Of a stretch of DNA of 64,000 nt, positions 11,644 through 21,959 are shown piece after piece (positions within the stretch are counted from its first letter, which is position 1; the number at the start of each line of letters is the position of its first letter). This stretch comes from Symsagittifera roscoffensis. Its lineage: Eukaryota; Xenacoelomorpha; Acoela; Convolutidae. Below the pieces are notes generated by a model, which was given only the letters and a program-made list of their open reading frames with translations, did not search any database and was not told the DNA's origin. Location: NCBI RefSeq assembly GCF_963678635.1, contig NC_087065.1, forward strand, positions 38,973,599 through 39,037,598, written 5' to 3'. The translations under genes were made by a program, and so were the position numbers.

Positions 11644-12780
11644 TGAAGTATCCAAGAAGTGTTTTGTTTCATAGAAGTGTGATATCTAATTTTATGGGTC
11701 TTGTTTTATAATTGTGCCAAGACTTTAGTTGTCTAATGACTGGGTCAAGGTTTTGGTATTTTTGTAGTATTTCAAGTGTTAATTTTTCTGTGGCTGGTAG
11801 AAAGATATTTTCAATTTCTATGTTAAAAGAGGTATGTTATCTAGAGGGTCATATAGATTAAAAACTTGATTTATTGTGTATGTTAAATCGATATGTGGAG
11901 GTCCTGATAATTTTAAATTGTCAGTTAGATTATCTTTTTCTATTAAGTGGAATTTGTCTGCCCTATATATTGTTTGACTAAGTGGTTTTTGTTGTGTTTT
12001 TGTTTTTGATCCACGATGAATATTGTATCGGTTTAAATGTAGAGTTTCCTAATAAGTCTACTTCGTAGTGATTGTTTTGGCAATCTAGATATAATGGAAA
12101 GTGTTCTAAATTAGTAATTTGTGCATGATCAACGTTAGTTTTTACTGCAATTTTGCGTTCTAATTGTGTTGTTGTTTCGTCTTTTGCAAGAAAAAAATTA
12201 AAGTTTGGGTGTATTTATACTGTTTTTTTTTTCTTGTCAGTAATTCAGGTGGTGTGTTTCTACTGAGTGTGGCTGGGAATGCAAGATTTTTTCCTGCAGT
12301 CCAAGTTCTGTAGGTTTGGGAAATTCATTAGATTTGTATTTGATATTTGTGTAAATCGAAAAATTATAGAATTATGGTCTGTAAATAGAACTGTTGAATG
12401 TTTTGATCCAAGTATTAAAAACTCAGATTCTGTGAGATAATATATTTTAGCTGTACATTCTCTCATAAGTGTAGAGAGTCTGAGTTCAGTTTGAGTGAAT
12501 AGAATTGAGTTTGATGAAATTAGATTCATTTTATTTGTTCCACTGTGTGATTCTAATAATGCTGCGCCAAGGCCGAAATTTGAGGCGTCGCACATAGGAT
12601 TAAATGGTTGGTCTGGGTCTGGAATAGTATTTGAGATTTGTTCAGTGAGAAGTGTTTTTATTTCTTCAAATCGTTTCTGATGTTCTGTTATCCATTTTAA
12701 AAAATTTTTGTTGCCTGAGAATGTTATAAAATGGTCTTAATTTGCATTTTCTAAATGTATTTACTCAAAAAGTCTTGTAT
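11644..12780 (-). pseudogene. RNase H domain with connection region, copy B2
   Basis: The minus-strand frame 12260-12595 (111 codons) starts MCDASNFGLGAALLE (catalytic Asp in CDAS), continues with LSTLMRECTAKIYYL (catalytic Glu) and VLFTDHNSIIFRF (Asp), in the order and spacing of the Ty3/Gypsy RNase H that degrades the RNA strand of the RNA:DNA hybrid. It lies between the reverse transcriptase remnant (higher coordinates) and integrase (lower), its normal place. The region 11644-12259 encodes, in broken frames, the connection between RNase H and integrase. A diverged duplicate sits at 8928-10038. Confidence 0.8.
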
Positions 12781-13990
12781 AAAAAGATTTAAAAAAATTT
12801 TCTTAAAATCTTTGTTTTTTTTATTTGATGGAGGTTGAAGATTTATGATTGCGTTTATGCGAGATTTTTTCTTGGAGTGATTGTGTTTCCTTCAATACTA
12901 TGTATTTGGTGCTATTTACTCAATTTTTTAAACATTTTGTGTTTAGTTTGTGATTGCAGAAAATATTGTCCAAATATATTACAACATTTTTACTGAGAAT
13001 GAGTGGTCGGAAAACTTTACTCATAAATGGTGAGAACGCTGCTGGTCCTATGGAAAATCCATAGAAAAGTCTATGAAATTCTCATTGTTGATTTCAGATA
13101 ACGAATTGTTTTAAGCGTTGATGGTTGTTTTTCTAATGACATTTGATTGTATGCGCTGTTCATGTTAGCTGTTATAAAGTATTTTTTGTTTAATTTTGTG
13201 AGAAATACTTGAAATGGTTCTATGGGCCAATTTCATTTAGATTCATCAATGAGCGAATTGAGGTATCTTGCGTCTAAGAAAATTTTTAAGGACTCTCCTT
13301 TAGCTAGAATAATAACGGGTTTTAATCATGTATTTCATATCTGGTGTTCTTCTTTTTTACTGGGGAAAAACTTCGTCTTGTTCTAATATTTCTAGCATTT
13401 TTTGACTTCAAGTTGTAGGTAAATTGGAACTTTAATTGCTCGTTGTTTTTTGAAGATTGCGTCAGGTTTTAGAGGTAGATGTATTGGTGAATTTATTTTC
13501 CAGCATCGATTTTAGATGTAGCGTAAACCATTGGATATTTAAGAAGTAGTTTAGATAGTTAACCAAATTTTTTTTGCGTGATTGGAGAGTTTTTTAAAAT
13601 TAATTTTTGTTGTTAAGTGGTATAATTCGACATTTCAAATGCTGGTTTAAATTAAGGTGTTTTTCCAAAGTAGTCTGTGTTTAGTTTTTTATCACTTATT
13701 TTATTAATAATTGATAATTCTTCAATAAGGGTTGTTGATTGGCATATATCTAAGAGTTTCAAGATATTATTTACGCTGTATGCTATTTCTATTGTGGGAG
13801 AAATTGTTGCATTTGTTTCACAATAAACTAAAAGTCCTAGAGGTAAAGTTATTTTTTTTTTGGAGAATGTGATGAAAATATTTCTAAGTTTCGATTTTTT
13901 TTTTATTCAATTGATGAGATTGTTACTCGGAAAAATTTACGATTTGACTTGAGTTCAAGGTCTGATATGTATAGTCGTTGTTTCTTTTGT
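12781..13990 (-). pseudogene. Reverse transcriptase remnant with altered YxDD box
   Basis: No long open frame remains, but minus-strand stretches read as the Ty3/Gypsy RT palm. FLDARYLN (13255-13290) is the motif with the first catalytic Asp. ITANMNSAYNQM (13140-13180) follows. GPAAFSPFMSKVFRP (12993-13050) leads into VVIYLDNIF at 12959-12985. The catalytic box, normally YLDD, reads YLDN (codons at 12965-12976), so the second active-site Asp is lost as well as the frame. The section towards 13990 covers the protease-RT linker and is very degraded. Confidence 0.7.
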
Positions 13991-14026
13991 TTCGTGTTGT
14001 ATTGGTGGACTTGACTTATTGAGAAG

Positions 14027-14028
<2 letters not shown>

Positions 14029-14088
<60 letters not shown>
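14029..14088. repeat. (AT)n microsatellite
   Basis: An uninterrupted run of about 30 AT dinucleotides inside the pol region of the LTR element, between the RT and protease remnants. It probably expanded after the element died. Confidence 0.98.
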
Positions 14089-14090
<2 letters not shown>

Positions 14091-14171
14091 TGCTAGTGGT
14101 GTCAGGTGCTATCGTTCTTGGTTATTTATAGGGTAAAATTTGGAGAAAATTAGAGGTTGTTTTTTTCATAT

Positions 14172-14622
14172 TTAAAAGGATGTAAGTGATGTGTTTTTCA
14201 TTCTTGTATATTTATCCTTTACGTGTATTTTGCTGTTTAGGATTTTAATAGTTGGAATATATTTAGTAATAAGTGGTATTCCAAGCATATTGTGTTTTAT
14301 ATCTGTGATACGGAATAATTGTTGGAAAGGTTTAGTTAAAAGCTTATTTTGTTCCATTGTTCGAGTGGGAACAAGGAATCATTAAATTTCTCCAAAATTT
14401 GTTAAACTTGATTGCTCTAGCTAATCTGCTTGAGGTCTTTGAAGTTATTAATTTTGGATTTAAAGTTTGTATTTCATTCCTTGTGGGAATATTTATAATC
14501 ATTGATTCTGCTCCTGAATCTATTAAAAAATCAATTTCGAGGTCTAGTGATTGAAAATCTTTGCTCTTTTGGCTTTCTAAGAGAGGTGGAATTGTCCATT
14601 TTTTTGTTTGGTAGTTGTACAT
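14172..14622 (-). pseudogene. Retropepsin-type aspartic protease
   Basis: The minus-strand frame 14344-14622 contains LEIDFLIDSGAESMIINIP: the DSGA active-site loop preceded by hydrophobic residues, as in retroviral-type aspartic proteases. The continuation is in another phase (14172-14357), where FRITDIKHNMLGIPLI gives the later flap/ILG-like element. The two frames overlap by 14 bases in different phase, so a frameshift splits the domain. It lies between gag and RT, the usual place for the protease that cuts the Gag-Pol precursor. Confidence 0.75.
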
Positions 14623-15408
14623 TATTTGTTGTATTCTGATATATATTGTTTGTACTTGAACTTCCTTTGTACTTGAACTGCTTGTTTGGTATAGTCTATT
14701 GTGTTTTGAGTATTATCGGAATTTTGATAAAGTTTATTAATGTTTTGATAATAACTCGATTCAATTGGTGTTTCGTATTCATTTTCATTTTGAAGGATAT
14801 TTATTGAATTCGTATTTTCTGCTTCGCTCTCATCATCTGTGGATTCACAACTTATGTGATTCAGTTGTAATTCTGAGTTTTCTGTCTGTATTATCAATAC
14901 CGGGAGGGTCTGATTGGGTTTCTTCAGTTGATTGTACTTGGTTGATTTGTCTTTGATGTTTAGGTGTGCTACTTTAATAGATTTGTTGTGACTGTTAATA
15001 TTGTGTATAGTTTTTATGCGGTGACTGAGAAGTTTTATCTTGTCAATTTTTATAATTACAATTTCGGTTCTTGGAAATGTCAAGTGATCTTTTGTTATAT
15101 TTATTATCCTTTCATCTAGTGTTTGAATAGTTTCGTGCACTGTTATTTGGGTATTGTCTTCTCCTATTGTTTGATTAGTTTCTGTTTCGATTATCTGATG
15201 AATTTCTAGAACGGTCATTTAAAAATTATCTATTTCGGGAGTTTGAATGTGAACAATTTCCATTGTAATTGGAGTAATTGTTTCTGTTTGAGTTCATTCT
15301 TGAATAATTATTTCGATACTGATTATTTTGAGTGTTTGATCGACTATATCTTTTTTTGTGAGAAATTTTGTGAATTCTTTTGAAATGGAGATCTTCCGAG
15401 TTAATCAT
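14622..15408 (-). pseudogene. Gag-Pol linker region
   Basis: The minus-strand frame 14622-15218 (198 codons), preceded by 15226-15408, lies between the nucleocapsid-like end of gag and the protease. The product is polar and low in complexity, rich in N, T, I, E and Q, with an acidic stretch CESTDDESEAENTNS. It lacks cysteine motifs or a known fold. Its end meets the protease frame in a different phase at 14622. I infer a disordered linker of the polyprotein. Confidence 0.5.
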
Positions 15409-15577
15409 TTCTGTAAGGTTTTGGTTGTGTAGAGGTATTATAGTTATCAGGGAGTGGTTTTCCTGAACTATTGTTAATGTGAACCTTTTTGTTTTTGGTC
15501 TTTTTTCTTGTATTGATGAAATGATTTATTTGGTTCTCTATATTTTTGTGATTTGTTCTGATTATTTTTTGTTTTAG

Positions 15578-16392
15578 TCACAATTCAGCAATGCTGTGTC
15601 CATATCTACGGCAATAATTACGCCATTTTTTGAATGATGGTTTGCCTTTAAAATTTGAATTTTTCTCGTAGATTTTTAGAATTTGAATGATTTTTTCAGC
15701 TAATTCAGTGTCAGAGTCAACAATGTTATTTATTTGTGAAGTAGGTGTATGGATGTTCTTTACGTATTGTAATTTAAAATTTTCTGTCTCTTTCAGTTTC
15801 ATAGTGATTTCCGCTTGTTTTATGTTATCTACTAGTTTTCGGAAGTCTATATCGGGTTCTCGAATTGGAGATGGATGCGGTGCTCTCTTTTTTATTGATA
15901 TTTTCCGTAATTGTGGTGATAGAGTCATCATTAAAGTTTCTGTCATTTTTGTGTTTTTATAGTCATGCGTATTAGGGAAATATGCTTTTTCTTGCCAATG
16001 TTTTGATTCAAGTTGTTTAATAGTTTTACTAGGGATTCTACGAATTTCGTTGCGTATACTCTTCGATGTTGTTTGTTTCTTTCAGAGTCAAACATTTTCG
16101 AAAATTCTTGTGTAAATCTTTTACAATCTGAATTAATGTGTATAGGTAAAACTGAAAACCGATTTTGGGCTGCGCCATCAAGTGTGGTTTGGATTAAAGC
16201 TGTGCGTCTATGTATCCAGTTTTGATGAAGTGACGTCTTTACTGGTTCAGGTCCTATAATTAAAATTGAATTGACTGTGACTGCTTTTAAATATTCTTGT
16301 ACGGAGTATTCAGGATTTTTTCCTGTGAATACCATTAAAGGTCTGTTTGAAGATTTAAAAAATCTACCGATAAGGTATTGATTCGTAGTCAT
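15578..16392 (-). pseudogene. Gag: capsid-like part and degenerate zinc knuckle
   Basis: The minus-strand frame 15943-16392 (149 codons) fits the retrotransposon Gag capsid pattern: FTGKNPEYSVQEYLKAV at the start, then HQNWIHRRTALIQTTLDGAA and FTQEFSKMF, i.e. a hydrophobic helix pair with the R-x-A-L-x-x-x-x-L-x-G-A-A core. After a phase change the frame 15578-15946 follows, ending FKKWRNYCRRYGHSIAEL. This resembles a CCHC zinc knuckle (C-x2-C-x4-G-H-x4-C), but the first Cys is Arg and the last is Leu, so zinc binding is lost. In a working element Gag packages the RNA into particles. Confidence 0.7.
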
Positions 16393-16441
16393 TAGTAGTG
16401 ATTCTGGGGCATTTGGTATTTGAGAAAGTTTTGTGTTTTTG

Positions 16442-16744
16442 TTATTTCATGTTGTTGTTAATCATATCGTAATGGGATTTCATTTTGCATTTGAGTTGAT
16501 TGATAACTTTGTGTATTTTATGAACGGAAGTTATTGTTATATGATGTTGGGTTGTGTCTTGTTTGTTGTGTTTGTTCGTTTCGTGTATATGAATTGAAAG
16601 ATCTGGTTGATAAATAAGGTCTGGTTGATCAATATTCGAATTATTGTTTTGTTGATTTGAACTGATTAGTGGTTGATTTTGCCTATAGTATTCTTCATCT
16701 TCTGAGTAATGTGGTTGATTCCTTGTATGGTGTTTATTTGTCAT
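16442..16744 (-). pseudogene. Probable N-terminal Gag segment
   Basis: A 100-codon minus-strand frame just upstream of the capsid-like frame and in a different phase. It starts MTNKHHTRNQPHYSEDEEYY and is rich in N, Q, H and D without hydrophobic core: a disordered leader. Position and phase break suggest it is the start of the same gag gene. Confidence 0.4.
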
Positions 16745-18663
16745 GTTTTTTTTTGCTGGAAAAATGGATAATTTTTGCTACGATCCGTTGTAGCTTGTGC
16801 TTGATCGTTAAAAATAGTGTGTTTGACAACTTTTGTGGTACGTTTTGTTATCGTTTTGTGCTTGTGGTGGGCCTTGACTGTTCATATCGGGGGTTTTGTT
16901 GTGTTGGGTTTTGCAAAAAGGTTATAATTATGGTCCTTTTTATAATAAATTTACAATTAATTTGTAACAAAATTGTACTTGTCCTTGGGCGGGATTATTC
17001 TGAGGTGTTATGAAAAATGGGAGTATCGAGCTATTATCGATGTTTTCGTTGTAATTGATGATGTTTAATTTTGTAGAACTGTTAGTGTGACACAATCAAT
17101 TTGTCTTATTGGTTGATTCCAATTATATAGACGTATTAGTTTGTTGATATATGACTTTTTTATTCTGCATTTAGTTTAATTGATGATGGTGTTATGATTG
17201 CCTTTTTTCGTGTTTGTCTTATTGATCTAATATATCCTAATATTTGTCTGTGTGGTGTGATTACAAGGTCGTATCTTTCGTTTTTAATTAAACAATTATG
17301 TAGAGTGGTTGTTTGCTTACTGCCTAGCTTATCTTTTGACATAAGGTCTAGGATGATGGATGCAATGTTTGGGGGTTAGAGTTTTTACTTTCCTAAACTG
17401 TTAGTTCTTACGGTTTTTGTGTGGATATTTTATCTTGGTGCATAGATTGTCGTGGTTCACGGGTAGGAGAGAGAGTATAGCAATTCGTAAGAATGATTTT
17501 TACTTTCTCGCGAATAAGTTTTAATCTATGAGTTAACTAATTAATCTTACCTAGGGGTTGTGATTTTGTGATCAGGGGTTGGAGAATAGTAAATCAATCT
17601 ACGAGGTTCAGGTTTAATTAGAACACAAATAGATTGTTAGATATTACTTTATGACTTACTAATTTGTTAGGGGTTTTAGCCTGGGCCATCTAAGAGGAAG
17701 GGCGCAAGTAAAGGATGAGTAACCGAAGTACTTCACTGTTTAACTTAATTAAAATGGTTAGTTTTTCAAAAATTTCTTTCAATCGTGGTTCCTTTATAAG
17801 GGTTGGGTAGTGAATCAAAGTTAGAAATTTTAAAATTATGGGAAGGGGAGAACAAAATTGTTCTGATTTGATCCAAGGAAAGCCCTGATGATCAGTAATA
17901 AAATAATTTGAATTTCGGTTTAAAATGAAATGAAAGATCCAAGGGAAGCCCTGATGATCTGTTTATGAAAGAAAAAAAGGGATATTGAAAGCAAGGATAA
18001 GCCTAGATAAATTTTAAAAGTTTTGAGTTTAAGAAAATTTAAAAGCTAGGTTTTTGATGATATTAGTTTCTTGAATTTTCGCTGTTATATTTTAGGTGAT
18101 GAAGCCAAAATGAGGAAAATCAGATATTTAATTTATAAATCTAACATTTATTTTAAATAATTTTTGTATTTTGTATTTGATATATTTTTTCTTGAAAAAT
18201 TTGATCTACTGCAGATTTTGGGGAAACGATATGTGCTCTTTTTACCAGTCGTTATTGTTTAGATAGTAGGTATAGCACCAGTAAGGTTGTTGATGAATTT
18301 ATTCTCCAATTTATCTTCATGTCAGTAAAACAAAATTTAAATTTACTGCATAAAGTATTCTCAATACAAAAGTTTGCTCCGGTTGCCATCGTGCTATCAT
18401 GTAGCAGAGTGGTCCGATTCCTGATCGTTTTTCACGCCACGATCTTAGTCTTCTTTCAAGACCTAGTAATTCTTGTTTTGTTTGGAAATTTGGCTTAAAT
18501 TTATTGAGACGTAGAGACATTTCTATTAAATTATCTATTCCGTCTAACATTTTTGCAACTTTGCGATTTTATAATTCTAAGCTCTATTGTCTTATTTTAA
18601 GTTAGTTTAGATCTTATTTGAGACTTTTGGTCGCACCAAATGAAATATGATCTATTGGTTATA
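16745..18663. other. 5' leader side of the LTR element, no gene
   Basis: No convincing coding frame on either strand. Opposing short frames at 17160-17342 and 17194-17379 overlap and carry no motif. A 24-bp stretch GATCCAAGGAAAGCCCTGATG... is repeated at 17870-17893 and 17936-17959 with one difference. A minus-strand frame at 18317-18550 (GLERRLRSWREKRSGIGPL) shows no known domain. Confidence 0.5.
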
Positions 18664-18960
18664 CTCATAAATTTTTTTCAGATAAGGTATATCGTCTGCT
18701 TGTCACGCTATCTTATTTTCGGCCGGATATTTTCGTGCAACTGCTTAATCTAATACCAATCTTAATCTTTCTCTTTTTTCTCCTAGTCTCAATAGATCTA
18801 GTGTATACTGGTTTATACGAGTTAGTTCTTGGAGTTTATCCAGAAGCAGAACAACTGTATTCAAAGTTTTATTTAAATTTATCTGGTGCTGAAACTACAT
18901 AAGTGTCAATGGTAGAAATGGAATATGATTGATTATTTATAAATATTTTATAGTGATAAT
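18664..18960. repeat. Dispersed repeat adjoining the right LTR
   Basis: Shared, in inverted orientation and diverged, with 59030-59332: both contain TTTTCAGATAAGGTA, TATTTTCGGCCGGATA, TAATACCAATCTTAATCTT and ATGGAATATGATTG in the same order. At 59 kb the similarity continues for about 60 bp into what is here the start of the LTR, so the 59-kb copy is a fragment of the same element family spanning this junction. Confidence 0.75.
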
Positions 18961-19418
18961 CCATCAATAATATAATTGGTTTATAAATAGTAGTTTAGAA
19001 CTGATTTCACCCATCCGGGGTTTAGAGAGTTTTTTAGTTTTTAATTTCTTAATGATGTGAAGGACGGGTGATGTAGTTTCTTTTTGAAGTTGCGAGCTTT
19101 GACTTCTTGGAGAGAGGAGAAGTGTAGTTGTTGTGTTAGAAGGGGAAAGATTATTTCGTCTTGCAAGATGGGTCTTGTAGATCGTGGTAGTCTTGAGTGA
19201 TTGTGTCAAGACTTCTGATCGATGCAATGAAGTTTTGATTTCGTTAAGTTTAGAGCGAGAATACGTGCAGGGTGAAGTTTGACTTTTCCGTGTGGAGTGC
19301 CAAGTGACTAGGAGCGGTACGTTTAGTCAACATTGGCATGGCCATTGGTCTGGTTCAATGGTTTTCCTTGCTGCGATGCTTAGTCCATACTTTAAATCCT
19401 TTGAGGTTAGTGTCTTTA
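18961..19418 (-). repeat. Right long terminal repeat (5' LTR of the minus-strand element)
   Basis: Direct repeat of 439-900. In a minus-strand element this is the promoter-bearing 5' LTR. After 19418 the sequence TATTTATTCAAATTGTTCT again resembles the 18664-18960/59-kb repeat family. So the LTR either continues in diverged form or landed in an older copy of its own family. No TATA box could be assigned with confidence. Confidence 0.75.
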
Positions 19419-19822
19419 TGTATTAAAATATTTATTCAAATTGTTCTTGTGCTGAAAATACAAGTAGTAAAATTTAAAAATATATGGTTGGCCCCATGTC
19501 ATAAATCACTACCTAATGGGGACCCATTGGGTGCCAAGTGAGTCGAATCCTTGAAAAAGAGAGTCCCTCCACCAACCCTATCTCAATACGTAAATCAACA
19601 CTTGCGTTATACTAAGATAAATAAGATCGTTACAAAGTGAAAAGACGATTAAATTGTATATGTGTTTCGTTCGCGGATGAATAGACAAAAATGTATATAG
19701 TCCAGGGCGATATAAATCTAAAACTGCTAATAATTCAATTAAATCCATTGTTAAAAATCATTGATTTACATTGTATAGAGAAACTCAGTTTAATCGCAAC
19801 AACCTTGAACAAATTATAAGGC
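19419..19822. other. Intergenic spacer
   Basis: Non-coding DNA between the LTR element and the stop codon of the next gene. It contains ATGGGGACCCATTGGGTGCC (a small imperfect palindrome near 19518) and nothing else recognised. No clear AATAAA signal is seen for the minus-strand gene that ends at 19823. Confidence 0.5.
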
Positions 19823-20740
19823 TTAAGGTTCTTCTTCGTCGTCGTCGTCAAAGTTGCCGACGGATTCGTATTCGGTTTCAAAATCCGGTTCTGCATACAC
19901 AACAGGTTCCCCGATGAGCGAAAACTGTCGAGTGGTTTCGGCCGTCAATCTTAGATTTCTATCAGCATTGTTGAGAACGCCGTGCTCGTAAGACGCTGAA
20001 AAAATCTGGTCTACTTCTGGACCAGTTTCGGCCCCAGCATCATTGGCCGTATCGCCTGGAACTCCCGCTGGATGGTATATATACTCTGCATGTTCCGACA
20101 ACATTGATATTGTGCCACTTCTAGACGATGTTTGTGCTGGCCGATATTCAAAGTTGCCGACCGCTTCATATTCTGTAGTTTCCAAAGACGTTCGATTGTT
20201 ACTTGCTCTCCAATCTGAGTCTAACTTACATTGACCTGATGTGACCTGTATGATTGGACGTGGATTATTGGCAACATATTCCGTATGTTCTGACAAATTT
20301 GAAACGACTCGACTGTTTCGGGACGACGATGCTTCTTCATTGATGGTTTGACCGAGCGTGTCGTGTTTGGCTGCTACAGGGGAGGAGGAGAGTTTGATTT
20401 GTCGACCGGAATTTGTTCTCGCGTATTCAGGCGTGTTGGTTTTTTTGACAACTGAAGGCGCTAGGATTTGACTTCTAGTTTCTTCAATAAATCGTTCAAG
20501 AGACTGGAATCGTTCCAAGCCGTTCATATAAGGCATCAAAAAACTGAAGCCCTTTATTTTTTTGACTCCTAGACAGTTCAAGTAGTGACAATAACGAGAA
20601 AAGAAGTTCTGATTGTCCTCGAATAGAACACCTTTTTGCACAGCAAGGTAGGCCAGTATTTTCAAATCATCTGCTTCCAAGCTCAAATCGAAAGAATGTA
20701 AAAGAGATGCTGCTATGTATTTTTCCCCGAGATCAGACAT
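19823..20740 (-). CDS. Putative death-effector-like domain protein with tyrosine-motif tail (paralogue 1)
   Basis: A single-exon 305-codon frame, visibly less AT-rich than its surroundings. The frame stays open to an upstream ATG at 20890 (355 codons), but I choose the ATG at 20738-20740: the paralogue at 27628-28284 starts at the equivalent point, and the extra 50 residues are only a hydrophobic stretch. Residues about 7-85 look all-helical (YIAASLLHSFDLSLEADDLK, LAYLAVQKG, GFSFLMPYMNGLERF), with the helix pattern of death effector domains. The RxDL motif is missing, so this is tentative. The tail has two rounds of LSEH-x-EY (Tyr155, Tyr220) followed by TEYE-x-VGNF (Tyr191, Tyr291). The latter fits the TxYxxV phosphotyrosine switch consensus. 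VYAEP (Tyr282) could be a further SH2 site. The end is DDDDEEEP. No membrane anchor in the chosen form. A cytoplasmic signalling adaptor is an inference. Confidence 0.8.
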   Translation of the reverse strand: MSDLGEKYIAASLLHSFDLSLEADDLKILAYLAVQKGVLFEDNQNFFSRYCHYLNCLGVKKIKGFSFLMPYMNGLERFQSLERFIEETRSQILAPSVVKKTNTPEYARTNSGRQIKLSSSPVAAKHDTLGQTINEEASSSRNSRVVSNLSEHTEYVANNPRPIIQVTSGQCKLDSDWRASNNRTSLETTEYEAVGNFEYRPAQTSSRSGTISMLSEHAEYIYHPAGVPGDTANDAGAETGPEVDQIFSASYEHGVLNNADRNLRLTAETTRQFSLIGEPVVYAEPDFETEYESVGNFDDDDEEEP

Positions 20741-20890
20741 TGAGATGCTATATATTGTAGGTAGGACACAAAAACTCAAACCAAAAACAATACCTCTGAA
20801 AAATTTGAGCAAAGCGACGGGTAGCAGGGTATAAACTCGCACAGAAAACAGTCTTCGAAAATATAAATCAGCCAAAAACTGCGAAATCAA

Positions 20891-21315
20891 CGTTTAATAC
20901 TTGATTGATTCAGCCTGTTTAGAAAATTGAAGTAACTTAAGTTAACTGTCGCACAAAAAATTTATTGCCATGAAAAGATCACGCGTCCAGCCTCTTGCAA
21001 CAATGTGATAGACTTCATTACCATCAAGATTCAAATATGCATTCATTCAAATCACTACATATTTTGATTTCAATTTTAAATAGCACCGTTTTTTAGCATT
21101 GATTGACATTCTTGCAACATTTTAATTTTTAAACATATGTATTTAAACAAGACACATTTTACGGCAGTTTTATACTCATTTTATAGCCTTGCGACAGCCC
21201 TGTCGATTATGAATGTTTTATTGCCAAAACTGCAAGAATGCATATCACAAATCTTTAAGCATTACGAGGTTAAACTGTGCACTGGAAGGCGCACATTTTT
21301 TGTGTCTGTATGTTC
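20891..21315. other. Upstream region of paralogue 1, no gene
   Basis: AT-rich, no coding frame of note. Any promoter of the minus-strand gene 19823-20740 should lie here or within 20741-20890, where GGTATTGTTTTTGG...TATAG (complement of about 20790-20747) could be a very short 5' intron. Neither is supported strongly. Confidence 0.3.
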
Positions 21316-21845
21316 CTGGATTCCATAGACAAACCTTTAAACATGTTCCAGAAAGTCAGTGGATTCCACTTTCAAAACTTCCGTGGATTCCGCGTACAAA
21401 TACCTGTAACGTAAATTTTGTCGGCACATTTGTTGTGCCGCGGATTCCAAAACAAGCGAATATAGCTAGTTGTTCTAGATTCAGCAACTGTAAGTGGATT
21501 CCACAAAATGTAAGTGGAATCCGCAAAAATTGAAAGCGGAATCCGCAAATGTAAGCGGATTCCGCAAACTGTACGTGGATTCAGAATTTTTTCGATTACT
21601 GAAATTACATAAGAACAATTAAAAGCTAGAACTGGAATTCTTATCTATAGCTTTGCTGAATTTAAAGGCAAGGACTTTACCATTGTCAGCGGAATCCACG
21701 AATAAACCTCAAAACATTTGTTAGTTAAATCGGTGGATGTCAGCTTTAAGTATTTTGGAAACACAACAACGAATAAGTTCAAATTTTTGAGTAATTGGGT
21801 TGAGAGTGTATGGAAATACAGCACTCAGCATATCGCCAATTTAGG

Positions 21846-21880
21846 TCAGTATTTGGGATTGCGTCAATCCCAAATACTGA
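21846..21880. repeat. Perfect hairpin
   Basis: Arm TCAGTATTTGGGATT (21846-21860), loop GCGTC, arm AATCCCAAATACTGA (21866-21880): 15 bp without mismatch. It lies between the two groups of the GCGGAATCCGC cluster and beside the GATCGAAGTT repeats. Confidence 0.95.
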
Positions 21881-21959
21881 TTTTGCAAGCTTAAAGCCGA
21901 ATAAACTAGGTATTTAGAGTCCATAGCTTGAGAGTGTTTGGCGAGACAACTCACAGCAT

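Larger units (their letters stand above)
439..19418 (-). mobile_element. Decayed Ty3/Gypsy-type LTR retrotransposon, about 19 kb
   Basis: Direct repeats at 439-900 and 18961-19418 are about 94-95% alike by eye and bracket minus-strand remnants in the order expected of a Ty3/Gypsy element: gag (16.7-15.6 kb), protease (14.6-14.2), reverse transcriptase (13.9-12.8), RNase H (12.6-12.3), integrase (11.3-10.0), then further ORFs (6.1-2.4 kb) in the place of an env-like gene. Frames are broken throughout and no open frame spans more than one domain, so it is dead. It is long for the family, partly through an internal duplication of pol (8388-12780). TG...CA ends, target-site duplication and primer-binding site could not be recognised, so the exact limits are inferred from the repeat pair. 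Confidence 0.8.

Noticed and set aside
20043-20234. Plus-strand frame inside paralogue 1
   Set aside because: Antisense shadow of the tyrosine-motif gene, whose own frame shows paralogy.
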